Positions 11,542-24,871 of a stretch of DNA of 64,000 nucleotides are shown in pieces. The translations under genes and the position numbers were made by a program. The stretch lies in assembly GCA_036873135.1 (NCBI GenBank), contig JAPTYO010000007.1, positions 11,204,763 through 11,268,762 on the forward strand, given 5' to 3'. The DNA comes from Clarkia xantiana subsp. parviflora. Taxonomy: Eukaryota; Streptophyta; Magnoliopsida; Myrtales; Onagraceae. Under the pieces are notes generated by a model that worked only from the letters and a program-made list of their open reading frames with translations, was not told the DNA's origin and did no database searches. Within the stretch, counting starts at the first letter, position 1. Every line of letters begins with the position of its first letter.

Positions 11542-13625
11542 ATGATGTTACGGAAGAAGGAGCCTCAGGTTCCTGTCAAAGCTTACGATGGACCTGTCTA
11601 TTGGGTTGAGACTTCCAATACAGTGTCTCGCCAGTTCCAATTTGAAAATGATGGACATCTCTCTGTGAGCTATTATCCTATTAATGTTAAATTTTACTTG
11701 CAGTTTCTGATTAGGCAAACAAACCTTCTAATCTAACTCAAAATTTTAATATGGTGATTTTAGGTGAAGGTGCTTGATGACTCGAGGCGAGTGGCACATA
11801 GGATAGCTGACTCCTTCCTGAATAAGTTTTTCCCTTCAGGATATCCATATAGGTAAAATTCTTTTCTATTAAGGATGCAGGGAGCTGCTGTTTGTTGTTG
11901 CCGCTGCTACTGCTGCTCATGTTTATGCCTTTTCTGTTCCAGTGTACATGAGGGCTATCTCAGATATACACAATTCCGGGCGCTGCAGCACTTCTCTAGT
12001 GCCACTCTCTCTGTCCTATCAACTCAGGTCTCTTACTCACAATCATATGACACGCATATTAGCGTGTAGAAATGCCTATAGATTCTTTCTTCCCTCAGAA
12101 ATGAACCGTTGTTGCCTAAGCAGCACGGTGTGGTGGTTAGTTTTTGGACTGTGTGCTTACTCCTTTGCAGTCCCTCTTATTTGCTGCAGGTTTAAGACCC
12201 ACTCCTGCACAGGCGACAGTAGTTAGTTGGGTGAGTTTATCGTTGCTTCACCACTGTGTGCTCCAACTGTGGTAGAATGTTTACATGTTTCTTGTGAAAA
12301 TGCAGATTCTTAAGGATGGAATGCAGCATGTGGGAAAGCTCATATGCAGCAATTTGGGTGCGAGAATGGATTCGGAGCCCAAGTGTTGGAGAATTCTAGG
12401 TTTGCTTCTCTTGTCTTGTCTTCATTCGGCTAAGCTATGGTAGGTGTGGTCTGTTCTCTTTGTGGAAACCGATTCTAAATTGTCAGTTCTTGCTGCAGCG
12501 GATGCACTTTATGACTTGGGAACTGGCCTAGAAGTTGTTTCACCCCTATGTCCGCATCTTTTTCTACAAATGGCAGGCCTCGGCAATTTTGCAAAAGTGA
12601 GTTCCTTTCTTCAGTATCTATCTGTTTAGATGGAAGCCATCCCTGTATAAAATTGATACTTTTAGCATACTGATTGATGAATTAACTGTCTTTCAGCCAT
12701 TAGTTATATTTCTTTGGTATTTTGAACACTGCTGGATTAAACTTTTGAGGGGATCTACAGGGAATGGCAGTTGTGGCAGCAAGAGCGACTAGATTACCCA
12801 TATATTCTTCATTTGCCAAAGAAGGCAACCTCAGCGACCTTTTCGCAAAAGGAGAGGCCATCTCAACTCTCTTTAACGTTCTTGGCATTGGAGTCGGTAT
12901 TCAGCTGGCATCTACTGTATGTTCATCGACACAAGGAAAGGTAATTATTTTATTTTCAGCTAATTCAGTGAGAAATAATAATAAAAGGAAGATTGTTTAT
13001 TATTAATAACGTTAACTAGAACATTTAGAGATTATTATTGTCATTGCAGTTAGTTGCAGGACCTCTACTTTCAATCATACACGTGTACAGTGTAGTGCAA
13101 GAGATGAGGGCTGTCCCAGTAAACACTCTGAATCCACAGAGAACAGCAATGGTAGTGGCAGATTTTGTTAAGCAAGGTAAAGTGTCGAGCCCAGGGGACT
13201 TGAGGTACCGTGAAGATCTATTATTTCCGGGAAGAGTGATAGAAGATGCTGGAAGCGTGAGAGTAGGGAGGCCTTTGCGGGAAGCCGTGAGACCCTCGCA
13301 GCTAAATCAATGGAAAGAGATGTTTCCGGAGGAAAAGTTTCTTCTCATATTGAACAAGAATAATAATAAGGTAGGAAAAGGGGAGGTTGACATGGTTTTG
13401 GAGCAGAATGCTAGCGGGCAAGACGCGCTGAGGGGATGGCTGGTGGCTGCCTATGCAGCAGAAAGAGGAGGACAAGGAGAAGAAGAAGGAGAAGTGAGTA
13501 TGTTGCAAGAAGCATATGAGAAGATGAATGATGTCTACTCCCCGTTCTTGGCTCAACTCCATGCTAAAGGGTGGCATACTGATCGCTTTCTTGATGGATC
13601 CGGGCTTCGCTTTGCTTGGTCATGA
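11542..13625 (+). CDS. RUS2: ROOT UV-B SENSITIVE 2 (RUS2/WXR1), DUF647 protein
   Basis: DUF647 family protein; in Arabidopsis RUS2 acts with RUS1 in early-seedling UV-B sensing and in auxin distribution, with vitamin B6-dependent effects. Eight coding exons: 11542-11664, 11764-11852, 11943-12027, 12171-12230, 12306-12399, 12499-12596, 12761-12940 and 13050-13625, all in phase, giving 434 residues (Arabidopsis RUS2 about 433). The DUF647 core from exon 2 onward matches RUS2 as I recall it almost residue for residue: SFLNKFFPSGYPYSV, YTQFRALQHFSSA, LRPTPAQATVVSWILKDGMQ, PIYSSFAKEGNLSD, DALRGWLVAAY, and a terminus ending in FAW plus Ser. The start begins MMLRKKEP, without an obvious long transit peptide. 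The family's biochemical activity is not established. No damage seen. Confidence 0.95.
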
Positions 13626-15640
13626 TCATCAACCCAATCTCGGTTCATATTATGTCTTTGTCAGATCAGCTGATATTGTATCTCTGCAATTAGAGACTAG
13701 TTAGATGTTAATTCGATAACTCAAGGTTTGTTTTTTCCATAGACAGATATAGGCATATATATATTTCTGTGAAAGGCCCAGCCTAAGGTACAATTCCTCA
13801 GCAATTAACTTCAACTTTTTGGGTCAGGCCCAACCTCACAGAAGAATGTATGTACATTACAAAAACCGCACATCTAATAATTATATTATGGTTGTGATGG
13901 ACAAATCAACATGGTTTTTTTTTTTTTTTTTATTATTATTATTAAAATACATTATGCGGATATTACGTACGTATTCAATTTCCATCACTTTTTAATTAAA
14001 AAATTAACATAGTTTGCACTTAAACTTGAATTTGTTTTTTGCAAAGCACTTAAAGTTGAATTTATTTTTTTGTAATTAACCCTAAAAGGCATTTGGACAA
14101 TTCTAAAATGAATAACTTTTTAGTCTCGTAATTTGCTATATTTCAATTTGCTGGCAATTCTTTTATGTATATATGAGACAGAGAATTGCAACGGAGGAAT
14201 TGCATCCAATTTATAGTGTTAATTGGGCACGAGATAATCGTGTTGGGTATTTTTGACCACTCGACAGCACCTAATGCAGGTGGAAAGACCATCTAGTCAT
14301 CTAAATTATTAACATATATATACTAGAAAAAATCTCACAAATTGTCTGGTGTGTGGGACTTGATTCAAACATGTTGTCGGCAACAACACAATTGCCATTC
14401 ACAACATATGGGCTTGAAACCCAAAGCCCACTAAAGCTTAAAGAAAGCCTAGTCCAACAAATATAACGTTGAAAATTCCATATGACTGGATGGAGGGAGT
14501 TCATATCTTTGCAGGAAATATATCTCTCACTAAAATTTACTCAGGTTGGGTCGCAGAGGAAAGGCCGCCAATTTCTGCAAGATGATGCAAACTAAAATTG
14601 TCCTTCAAAATCCATGAAGATTTCTAATCTTCCACGCCCAACGCAACCCCTACTTAATAGTTAGTAGCGTACTTATAAAAGAACAAGATGATGATAGCGA
14701 GAAAGAGCACTAATTTTGTCAATGATAGAGATAGTAGTACGTCGTCGTATCAAGTATGTATTATTATTATTATATGAAAAAAAAACATTATTTGACATAT
14801 TAATTTGCTACCTACTAAATTTTTAGTTACTTAAAAAAGATCGAAAACTAAGTCACTACCTAAATTTTGAACCAATTACAAATTATTATTTAAACTTTGA
14901 GTTTTAAAGTTGTCTATCCAAACATACAAGTTAAAGTTCATATAGCAATTTAGTTATTAATCTTGATATAAATATTAGTTAATAATAGAGACGATAATAT
15001 TTTATTTGGGTTGATTTTTATAAAGAAAATTAAGACTACGTACTTCGCACAATAATTTTTTTGGTATTTTTTTTTTATAGAAAAGAATCAACGATAAAAA
15101 TAACATAAAATGCTTGAGAAGTTCCTAGTATACTAAAAATAAAAATTTATAATATTATGTGTAAATACAATATTTATATATTTTATTTGATTATTAGTGT
15201 ATCTTCTTATTTATTATTATAACTAGTTTTTGTTATATAGAAAAAATAATATAATTATATGTGGCGAAACTGATAATTTTAAAATTTAAAATAAATTTGA
15301 AGCTTGTAAATTAGCTTTTGTGAACTCAATCTCATAATTAATATTCGGTCATATAGAACAACTGAAAATTCTAAGTTTTAAACGTGTCATATTTTTAAAA
15401 TTTACATACTTTATATTAGAGAGTCATGACTTTTAGTTTTTATACGGTACATTGATATAGGAAATAATTGTTTCATGTGAAAAATAAATATAAAGAGCTT
15501 TTTAATTTAATTTTTATAATGTACATACCTTAATATAAAAAATTAATGAAGAATAAAACACATATTATTGTAATATACATTAATTTATAAATAAAACCTC
15601 ACAAAATATGAACTAATAAAAAAATTAATAGAAGTTTTCA
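13626..15640. other. Intergenic, AT-rich, no gene seen
   Basis: The 3' flank of RUS2 is followed by AT-rich DNA with poly-T/TTA microsatellite runs near 13918-13943 and 14760-14771. Short ORFs resemble nothing I know. Part of 15200-15650 probably belongs to the Helitron whose 3' end is at about 15678, but I could not place its 5' end. Confidence 0.3.
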
Positions 15641-15679
15641 TTTATTTTAAATTTGGCGCAGCGCATGGTTACCCACTAC
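15640..15679 (+). mobile_element. Helitron-like 3' terminus
   Basis: GGCGCAGCGC (a short GC hairpin) is followed within about 20 bp by ACTACTAG and then T. This is the usual plant Helitron 3' end: a hairpin, then CTAG, then a host T. The 5' end was not found, so the element's length is unknown. Confidence 0.45.
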
Positions 15680-18600
15680 TAGTTAGGTTTAAAGCTTGAA
15701 TTAACTATTGTTTTGCAAATTTAAGGAGAGCTTAAGTAATAGAGGTTAATTAATTAGTGGATAGTTTAACAGTTTATAATTAATAATACCGTATTCACAC
15801 CATTCACTGGCAATGGCACATTAACAACAAAATGATGTAGTGCACATTTTCTGATATCCCGGTCGCCGCGCGGGATAGTAACGTAGAAAAGCAGAGAATC
15901 ATGCAGCATTGACCGACCATAGCTAGCTAGCTAGCTACAATTGTCTATAGCTAGCTATGCTACTAATTACATTATATGTGCCATCATGCCATGTGGTGGT
16001 GAAGATACGTCATGTTCATGCCCTGTCCAACAGATTCAGAAATGAAGACCCAAAAGCGTATAAATGGGTTTAAATTAAATCTGAGCTGAACTAGCTGGAG
16101 TATATATGTTTTCATACTGTGCATGCACACTTGTCACTGAAATAATTAACGTGCTACTGCTCGCTCTGATTTGTTCAATACCTCTTTTCTCATGCAACTG
16201 TTTAAACGTGTGCTGTTTTTTATACTCTTAATATATATATATTCAGCTAGCTACCTAGCGAAAATAAAACTTGATATCTAACCATTATCGTATAATAGTT
16301 AATTAAAAATATAGATTACACATTTGCACTATTATTTTGTTTCTTTAACTAGCTAGCTAGGTATGTACAGTAATTGTATGTTACTGTAATTACAAACACG
16401 AGTGCTTTCTATTAATTAATATTGATCCGTTCGTAATAATTAAATATTCTTAATTATATATATTATATATTAAACAGCTCCAAGGTGTCTCGTTGTTTGA
16501 CCACTATGGGAGCATAATCTTACAGAGATTTGGGTGAGTCAAGGCAGCCTCTCTCCAGTGTCGGACACTAAGCATACACACTTACTCCAAAACCAAACAG
16601 AAAAAACCAATTCTTTCTAAACACAACATGCTAGCTAGCTAGCTCCCATGCATATATTATATATTATATTAAAACCCTAGTTTAGCTAGCTAGGCTACCC
16701 TATATAATTATAAATATATATACATCCTGTCTATTTATTATACACACTGATATCACTCTGTCCTTTATATATACCAACAGCTAGGCCAGCCAAACACTTT
16801 TTCCAAAGTTTGGAGTAATTAATCTGAACGCACATCTAAACTCAACCGATGACCAAATGTAAGTTATATGTCTAACTTTGGTCCCCCCGCACCCATATTC
16901 AACGATGGATATATAATCGATATCACCACCACAACTATGTTCCATTTTATATATTATTAGTATTGTTTATGTTTGATATAATTATTTCTTGTTGACATCA
17001 TTCCTTAATTACCGCAAGATGCTGTTGTTCAATTGCATATTTATTACTGTCATTCGATACGGCTGCTAGCTAGCTATATATGCATGTTTATAAAAGAACC
17101 ACAAAATCATCATTTATAAAAGTGACATGCCCACTTTAATAGGGGCCGGCCGGGAAATTTAATTATTTCGAGTCAATTGGATCGCCCAGTGACTTCTTGA
17201 AAGTTGAGATTTTCATAATTCTGTTCCTATAATAAGATAATAATCATATTCTTCACTCGCATGCTTAGTTGTAAAGAAAAATAAATATTTTAATTGGTAA
17301 GTGAATTTTCTTTTGTACCTTTAGCATTTTGTCTTATAATTCTTTTTAGTGTAGACAATTTTATAACAACAATTATAATACTAAAATAAGTAGTATTATA
17401 ATTTATGAAAGAAAAAGAATATGTACATGTCACATTTTACATAAGAACATGACCAATTACTAACTAAACATAACAAACAAACAAATTACATCTGAGTTTT
17501 CATTTAAATGATATTTAATTATCTCATTTTCTTATATACCATCTACCTACATTACACATCATAATATTATTAAAAATACTTCAATTTCTATGAAGCTTTA
17601 TACACTTGAATATTGAGATATAATTTCAACTAATAGTAGTATAACATTTACATCAATGAAACATAAACAATTACTTTCATAACAAATTCCATGCTGAAGC
17701 CCGAACTAAGTATATTTCTTTTACTAGTGTCTTTGAAGTCGTAGCAAATATATAAGAATAATACTTGAAATATTATAATGCATAAAAACTAAACCGAAGA
17801 GACCAATAACTTCATATTTATTATAAATGTTTGATATTCATTTTTATTGGTAGTTCATTCATGCTAAACATCACCTAGTATTATGAATTAATATATTTGT
17901 GTAATTCTAATTAATAAAAAAACTAAAACATGTGATTAGTAAGTACTTTAGACACGGGATTTTATGTATGTAGATTTTGGCACAAATTAAGTAATGTATG
18001 TCAATGTCTTACGCTCCGTATGAAATGCGGATTGATCCTCTACACATTAATTAAATATAATAAATAAAAAAAAAAAAGCCATGAAAAGTGCACTCAAGTA
18101 TTGATTACAGATTGGTAGAATTTACGTAATTGCTGATTGGAAGTGGGACATGATGCAAAATTCTTGCCAAATCCAATATTTGTCATCCAAGGGAAGACAA
18201 TATCATGAGAAAATTCGGTTGATCAATAACAAACAAAAAGCATATCATGTGATAGTAAAAGACGATCGACAGTTACAAGTACGTTTATTCATATATTTAT
18301 AATTTCAAGTTACTTCTGCATTTGCATTAAAAAAAAAATAGACCATACGTTTGCACATCACTAGCTACGTACTTTATTAAAGTAAATTGAAGTAGACACC
18401 GTTTAGATATATCATTAATTTATATAGTCTAGTCTAGTTGTTTAATTAGGTACCACTTAATTATCTAATAACCATAGGCATATCCCAAATATGTACTTAA
18501 TTTCCTAATATAAAATAATAACAAATCTGCTAGCTAGATATAGTGAGTCAAAGTCAAATATGTATACTCATATAATTGAACAGGTGGCGCGGCACCGACC

Positions 18601-19730
18601 CTTAAAACAGGTTACGAGAAGGGAACAAGGGTCTACTACTACTTTGAGCTTAATAGAAAAAACCTATTATTTGAAGGTCTCAATACTTTGGGGAAAAAAA
18701 AAACAAACTTTTACCAAACTAATGTTATTAATTAAGCAGTGGAGTAACACATGCCAAGTGGCATCCGACATTGCTGCCGCTTAATTTCGTGTTTGCTTCC
18801 TTAATGCTATAAATTTATAAGGATAAATTAATATATCAACCATAAAGCAGCTATATATTTCTCTATAGTATATATTATTTTTTAAGGGTGTATTAATTAA
18901 AGGTAAGATAGTTTATTTTAACTTTCACCTTAATCCTACAAAATGTTGAAATTTAATTCAATTTAAGAGAGATAAATTTGAGACGTACATTTATGATTTG
19001 TAAACTTCACAAGCAAATATATATAATCAAGACAATCTCGAAGATAGTATATATATATTCAATAATTATTTAAATATTATTATTTTGATGATCTACCTTA
19101 TTTCCGTTATTAATGCTATTCAGCATTATATATTTTAATTAGAGGTCTCGACAGCAAATTGCGATAAAGAATCAAAGAAAAATTATTCCTAACATCACAT
19201 TTACAATCAAAGAATTATTACTACGATCAATAATTATTCTATAGGCTATAGGGTGACACGCTGTAAAAACAGATCATGAGTTTCTACTTTATGTTGTCAC
19301 CATTATTTTTAGTCTTCAAATTGTGGCTGCTAATTAATACAAATTGTACTTCTTAATTGTTGACGAGTTCAAACTTGTTGACATGTGGTGCACATATTTT
19401 AGGCATTATATGCGTCAGCAAAATTAAAGGTATTTAGAAGTTGAGAATCATGTATTAAGAAACTCCCCTAACTAAATATCTGAAAGTTTGATATAATTAT
19501 ATTAATAATAATATGTATGTTAAACTCCACTAGAGAAAATAATGGATGAAAATATAGGTTGATATCTGTTTGTTGTCATGATTTTCCATTTCCAATGTGT
19601 CGAGACAAATTTCTAATATACATATATAATAGGAACATGTTTACCTACTTGCCCATTTGTTTAACCTTGAATATTGGTGCTTGTCTCACCAAATAATCAA
19701 TAATAAATAATAACTATATATAAAATTAAA
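15680..19730. other. Intergenic, AT-rich, no gene seen
   Basis: About 4 kb of AT-rich DNA with many GCTAGCTAGC/AGCTAGCT runs (15921-15935, 16630-16643, 16681-16691) and TATATA stretches. The longest ORF (18560-18784, 74 codons) resembles nothing known. No tRNA, rRNA or well-known miRNA sequence was recognised. Confidence 0.3.
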
Positions 19731-19734
19731 CAAA

Positions 19735-21335
19735 GGTTGAACGTCCAACTGGAAAAATGTGCTTTGAAGTTGGACATGGAAAAGGCGTATGATCGAGTTG
19801 AATAAGATTTATTGAATGCGGTGTTAATTAAGATGGGCTTTCATTCTTCGTGGATACAATAGATCTATTTACGTGTATCAACGATCTCTTACCAAATTCT
19901 AATTAATAGTAAAAGATCAACAACGATCATTCCAACGAGAGGTATTCGGCAAGGCGATCTATTATCGCCTAATCTCTTCATCCTAGTGGCGGATGTCTTG
20001 TCATGGAATATCACACGAGCAGTTGAAAAGGGAAGACTTAAGGAGTTCAAATTAAACGTCATTGCCCAATCACGCACCACTTATTCTTCACGGATGACGC
20101 ATTTTTCGTCATGAGGGCTATTGTGGGTATTATTAATCACCTAAATCAGATTCTTCAATGGCATTGAGGTGCATCTAGTCAACGCGTTAACTACGAGAAG
20201 TCCAGCCTATATTTTGGGAAGAATGTGAGGTTCGACACAAAACGAGCAATAAAAAAAGCGGTCGGAATTAGAAAAGTTCGAAACCTTGGGAAATACCTTG
20301 GACTAACAACAATTTGGGGTTGATCAAAGAAGGAAGCACTCACGTTTCTTAAGGAGCGTATTCGAAGTAAGATAAATGGTTGAAAAGCCTTACTTTTGAA
20401 CAATGCATGAAGGGTGGTACTTATCAAATCAGTGATTCCCGCCATCCTGACATATACAATGAGTTTGTTTCTTCATCCGAAGACGTGGTGTGCGGAAATT
20501 AACGCTATGATCGCGAGATTTTGGTGGGGCCAAAATGAAGGGAAGATGAAGGTTCATTGGTGTAGTTGGGAACATCTAATTAAACCTGAAGTGATTGGTG
20601 GTCTCGGCTTCAAAGAGCTTCGAATCTTTAACGTCTCTCTCCTTACGAAGATGGCTTGGTGTTTTGAACATAACCCAAATGCTCATTGGGTGCGTACTAT
20701 AAAAGAGATTTATTTTCCTTATCATGATTTCTGTCATGCTACTAAAAATGGATGCGCTTTTTGGGTGTGAACGAACTTACCCGCAAAACTTGACATATTT
20801 ATGGATAATAGTTTGCGGACTATTGAGAATGGCATGCGAGTTAACATTTATGCTGATGTGTGGATCCCCGAACTACCTAATTACAGGCTTAACGACCAAG
20901 CGCGTCTCTTCCTTCACGATGTACAAAAAGTGGTTGACCTCATAATTCCTGATCAACTAAGGTAGGACCAGACAGCTGACAGCTCTTCAACTTCGTTTAC
21001 ACCTGAAGAAGTGATAGCAATTCAACATGTTCACATTAGTGCATAACAAGTGATGGATAAAATTATATGGCCGTTCAGCAAAACCGAGGATGCTACAGTC
21101 AAATCGGTCTATCGTCGCATTGTTGAAAATCATTTACATGATGCTCAGACCAATGCTATTCTTAAAACTAGGTGGAGGGAGATGTGTGTGATGCAAACAA
21201 TACCTAAAGTACGATCTTTTCTATGACGTCTTAATTTGGGTGATATAGTCGGTTATACATGAGATATCCCGTCGGGGTATTGCTGTTGATTCATGTTGCC
21301 ATTTTTGTGACAATAATGAAACATTTGAGTATATA
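19735..21335 (+). pseudogene. LINE (non-LTR) retrotransposon relic: reverse transcriptase to zf-RVT region
   Basis: The plus strand, with several stops and frame changes, reads as the C-terminal half of a plant L1-type polyprotein. In order: LKLDMEKAYDRVE (RT), FSPNLFILVADVLS-like sequence after GIRQGD, then KVRNLGKYLGL, FWWGQNEGKMKVHWCSWE and GGLGFKELRIFNVSLLTK, then a C-terminal segment with IWPFSKTEDATVKSVYR and a WR..C....TIPKVRSFLxRL zf-RVT-like end. The catalytic (F/Y)ADD box is not recognisable. The 5' end is truncated (no ORF1, no endonuclease), as is usual for LINE copies. No poly-A tail or target duplication was identified, and a gypsy fragment begins right after it. Confidence 0.85.
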
Positions 21336-21339
21336 TAAC

Positions 21340-21813
21340 CTTGGTCAGCGCCCTAAAATAACTAATCAGAGAAAAGAGCAGTCGCCACAAAAGTCGGTTC
21401 ACCAAATCTCTATAAATACTAAGATCTTTACATTCCTTACATACGTTTTCTACAAGCGATACACATATAGCGACTTAAGCTTCGGAGTAAGATCAGGGCA
21501 CCATCCCCACCCTTTTTTTAGGTCTTCGCCAAACACTCTCGCCAGGAGGAGCTAGCGGCCACCAACTTTCGGAGCCAAGGCACAAATGACCAGAAGGCGT
21601 GATGACGAGACCAAGAGAAGTCCACACTAAGTTTAGCCAGACGATCTTGATCCAACAACTCCCTTATCAGTTTTTCATTTTCCCAGTGGGATGGCTGGGA
21701 ATCGATACCAGGAGCGAATGTCTCATCAATCACAACTGCAATTGTTTTTGTTGGCTTGTTCTTCAGTGGTACCATGACTTTTTTTTATCAGGATTGCCAC
21801 AGACGGCGCCAAA
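21340..21813 (-). mobile_element. Gypsy-type internal fragment next to an LTR, with PBS
   Basis: Reading on the minus strand from the LTR at 21814, TGGCGCCGTCTGTGG follows two bases after the LTR. Its first nine bases match the tRNA-Asp-type primer-binding site used by many plant gypsy elements. A frame starting at ATG 21775 (MVPLKNKPTKT, 85 codons to 21518) occupies the usual place of gag but resembles no named domain. At 21340-21530 the plus strand carries TATAAATA and TTAAGCTTCGGAG, a motif seen in gypsy LTRs, so a second LTR piece in the opposite sense may be joined here. Rearranged and incomplete. Confidence 0.5.
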
Positions 21814-22560
21814 TGTTGGATCGTCAAAGTCTTGCTAAGCTCAGTAGTGGGTCTCCTGGATCTCGCATGGATGTTTCTCTGAAGTTTAAAACTTTGTGGG
21901 CTATCTTATCCTTCATGGTGGGACTCTCTTTGCGTAATCGAGAAATGTGGGGTTTTTCATCTGATTCAAATCTGAAACTTAAGTTAGTATAAGTTGATTT
22001 AAAGTAGGAATCTTGTAAATGTTTTACTATTTATAGAGTTTACGAACCGACTCTACAGCGGTGTTACCTTCCTATTAGGGTTTGCCTTCGTGGCGGTTCT
22101 GATCAGGTGACAAGTAGGTCGCCACCTCACATTTACTTAAGAGGGTGGGTTTCCTTGTGGCGGTGTCAAGCAGGTCGCCACATCACCATTTCTTAAGATG
22201 ATGGGTTTCCTCCAAAACGGTACTAAGTTGGTCATCACCTCACCATTCTTTAAGATGATGAGTTTCCTCCAAATTGGTACTAAGTTGATCGCCACCTCAC
22301 AATTCCTTAAGAGAATGCGTTTGATTGGGGCGCCGCCTTTCGTACCATCTTTGGGGACTTTTGTGGGGCGTCGCCTTTTGAGCTTTCCTTAAGAATTTTT
22401 TGGCCGTCGTCTATTTTTCGTCGATTTTGGTGTGGCGCTTTAAACTGGTTCTAAGAGTATGTAATATGGTGTAGCAGTTCAACGCTTCTTCCCTTACCAA
22501 TGATCTTGGAGTTAAAACTCCGCTCGAGTCTTGAGAATCGAAAAATATTTATGGACAACA
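21814..22560 (-). mobile_element. Gypsy LTR with internal minisatellite (5' LTR of a minus-strand element)
   Basis: A 747-bp block bounded by TGTTGGATCG and TGGACAACA (TG...CA ends, 5-bp terminal inverted repeat). The minus-strand PBS immediately to the left shows it is the element's 5' LTR in that orientation. Inside, at about 22110-22310, lie 3-4 degenerate tandem copies of a unit of about 58-60 bp containing GGTCGCCACCTCACAATTCC, TTAAGA and GGTTTCCTCC. The same unit occurs at 32500-32656 and 48890-49100. No matching second LTR of this element was found in the window, so no target duplication can be tested. Confidence 0.7.
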
Positions 22561-23054
22561 CTTGTTCCGTTCTACTTGACTATAATGGTTTACTTATTCA
22601 ATCTAAAATTATAAGAATTAATTTTCTTGTTAGAAGAGTAATTAGGGATGTGTTTAGACCCAATACATAAGCCTAGTGAATTTTTAATTAAAATTAATTG
22701 GTAAAAGTAGTTAAATCCATCACATACTCCCTCTCAAGCGGAAGTCTACTTTTTACGACTCCAAACCACCATATTATGCCTCTACGTTGTGTACGCATTT
22801 GTCGGGTCATATGCATGTGGCTTTCACAAACTGATCCTCCCAGCAGTCTCCACATATTAGGTCCATCAATTGTATACATGTTTTCTCAGTCATATGCATG
22901 TAATTTTTTCAATCCGACCGTCTCGACGGCCATGTCAAGCCTTGATTTAGGGGAAAAAAAAAGTGTCATTGGGTGGATATACAAGAGCGATCTGGTGGAT
23001 TGTCTGATTAACAGCATAAGTAACATCAACTCTAAGACTTTTCACTAAAACAAG
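22561..23054. other. Intergenic, no gene seen
   Basis: Unassigned AT-rich DNA between the gypsy LTR and the first dispersed repeat. ORFs here (for example 22698-23048, 116 codons) resemble nothing I recognise. Confidence 0.25.
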
Positions 23055-23625
23055 TAGGTTTTAATTCGTGCTATCATACGTTTCAATAGTCGTGTCGTGT
23101 TAAATTTACTGAACACGAACACGCACGGTAAGCTTATCGTGCCACGTTTTACAAACACAAAAACGACATAGAATTTTTCGTGCGTGTTCGTGTCGTGCTA
23201 TCGTGTTGTGTTAGTTTATTCAATTGTACATATCTATACGAGATCTTTAAGCAAAAAAAATTAAAATAATCAATTTCAGACATGAAAAAAATATGAATTA
23301 ATATGTCAGTATTCCTAAGTTTGTAATATATGTGATTATCTCTAAAAGTTAAGCCACTTATTGGAGTTTTAAAAGCTATTAAATAAAAAAAAATTCAAAT
23401 AAAATAAAATAAAATCACAAGAGTTAAACTTAGTAGCACAACTTTATCGCGCGTGTCGTGTTGCGATACATAAACACGAACACGACACGAAAATTATATT
23501 GTGTTAGTTGTGTTCGTGCTATCGTGTTATCATTATGTCATATCCTTGCACGAACACGATTATTTTCATGCGTGTTCGTGTCGTGCTATCGTGCCGTGTC
23601 ACAAATTGTCAGCCTATGACAAAGG
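23055..23625. repeat. CGTGTTCGTGTCGTG-rich dispersed repeat, copy 1
   Basis: About 570 bp that match 34917-35405 in order. Both carry ACACGAACACGCA(C/A)GGTAAG, CGTGCCACGTTTTACAAACAC, CGTGTTCGTGTCGTGCTATCG, ATGAATTAATATGTCA, TAGTAGCACAACTTTATCG and a second CGTGTTCGTGTCGTG(C/T)TATCGT block ending in GTGTCACAAATTG. The two GTG/CAC-rich blocks face each other and could pair. Superfamily unknown. Confidence 0.7.
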
Positions 23626-23676
23626 GATTAGAGCATTTCTCTGTAATTTAAGAAGATTCAATTCAATATCCATCAA

Positions 23677-24470
23677 TCTATATATTATATAAATTATGAA
23701 GGAGAGATGATAAGAGGAGCAATCTAGAGTCGCCACGTCAGAATGGTGAGCCAATCAGAAGCCGCCACATCAGTCTTTAGTTGGTGAGCCAATCAGAAGC
23801 CTCCACATCATAGCTTGTCAAAATCGGTTCACGATTCGACCGGTCTAATTCCCGGTTCATCCAATTCAAAAGCAAGCAGATTTCAGATCGTTCAAGATTC
23901 AATATATGCAATTAATCGCAATTAAAATTTCGCTTCAATTCAATATTTGGAGGAGAGAAATGAGGTGACTTCAATTCAATGTAAATGAGATAATCGAGGC
24001 GACTTCAATTCAATGCAGAGGAGATAATCGAGGCATCTCCTTCAGATTTATCCACATATCTTTTACATAAATATGTTGAAGAACAGACGCTTGACGCGGA
24101 GCCGACGAACGAAGGTACCAGGCGGTACAGGCGGCTGACAATCTCAGCGGCGGAGCTCTCTCTATCTCCGGCGAGATATTGTCGGTGGTCATCGAAGTCA
24201 TATATGTTGAAAAACAAACGCTTGAACCGGATCCGGCGACCAAAGGTAGCTGACGGTACGGTACAGGCATCTAAGTTTTATTTGTGAATTTGCGCAATGG
24301 TACTTTATAGTTCAAAATTTCCAGTCTTTTGTTTCATTTTTCAAATTCTAGCCTGATATTTTACTTAATAAAATTAGTGTTTCAACATATTATAAATTTC
24401 ATCTAATATTAATTTATTAATTATACATATTTGGTTAATTACCCCGCGCGATAATGCACCATATTTCTAA
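23677..24470 (+). mobile_element. Possible non-autonomous Helitron
   Basis: Begins after a host A with TCTATATATTATATAAA, the typical plant Helitron 5' end. A candidate 3' end is at 24461-24470 (TTTCTAA followed by T, with CCCCGCGCG about 28 bp upstream), but the hairpin is poor. The 5' end is much better supported than the 3' end. It contains duplicated GGTGAGCCAATCAGAAGCC segments (about 23740-23800) and no RepHel ORF. Confidence 0.4.
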
Positions 24471-24871
24471 TATAATTAATACGAACAGAAAACAGAATCT
24501 GAGAATTTAGGAGAACTCATTATTATCTTTAATACTTTTTTATTTTCATATCTTTTTGTTGAGTTCAATTTTCATATTATGGATTTATATTTATTTTCAA
24601 CACATTTCTCTATATTGCTACTCTCCTTCTTTTAATCTACTATGTAAATATATATAGGTCCTAGAATATATTAAACTCGATATAATATATTATATATTAT
24701 TTTTTAATATATATATAAATAGACTATTCTAGAATAACAATCTTAACTATATAATATACTACTGACTAAATATTTTGTTTACTAATTTACAATATATATC
24801 TTTAATGTATACGAGATAAAAAAGTCAATTTTAACAAAATAATTAAAGTATTATAATGATTGAGTTGCATT

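Noticed and set aside
18560..18784. 74-codon ORF
   Set aside because: Isolated, no homologue recognised, AT-rich surroundings; chance frame.
13626..19730. Search for tRNA, rRNA or miRNA precursors in the long gene-free stretch
   Set aside because: No T-loop/B-box pattern and none of the well-known plant miRNA sequences were recognised. A proper scan (tRNAscan-SE, small-RNA mapping) was not possible.
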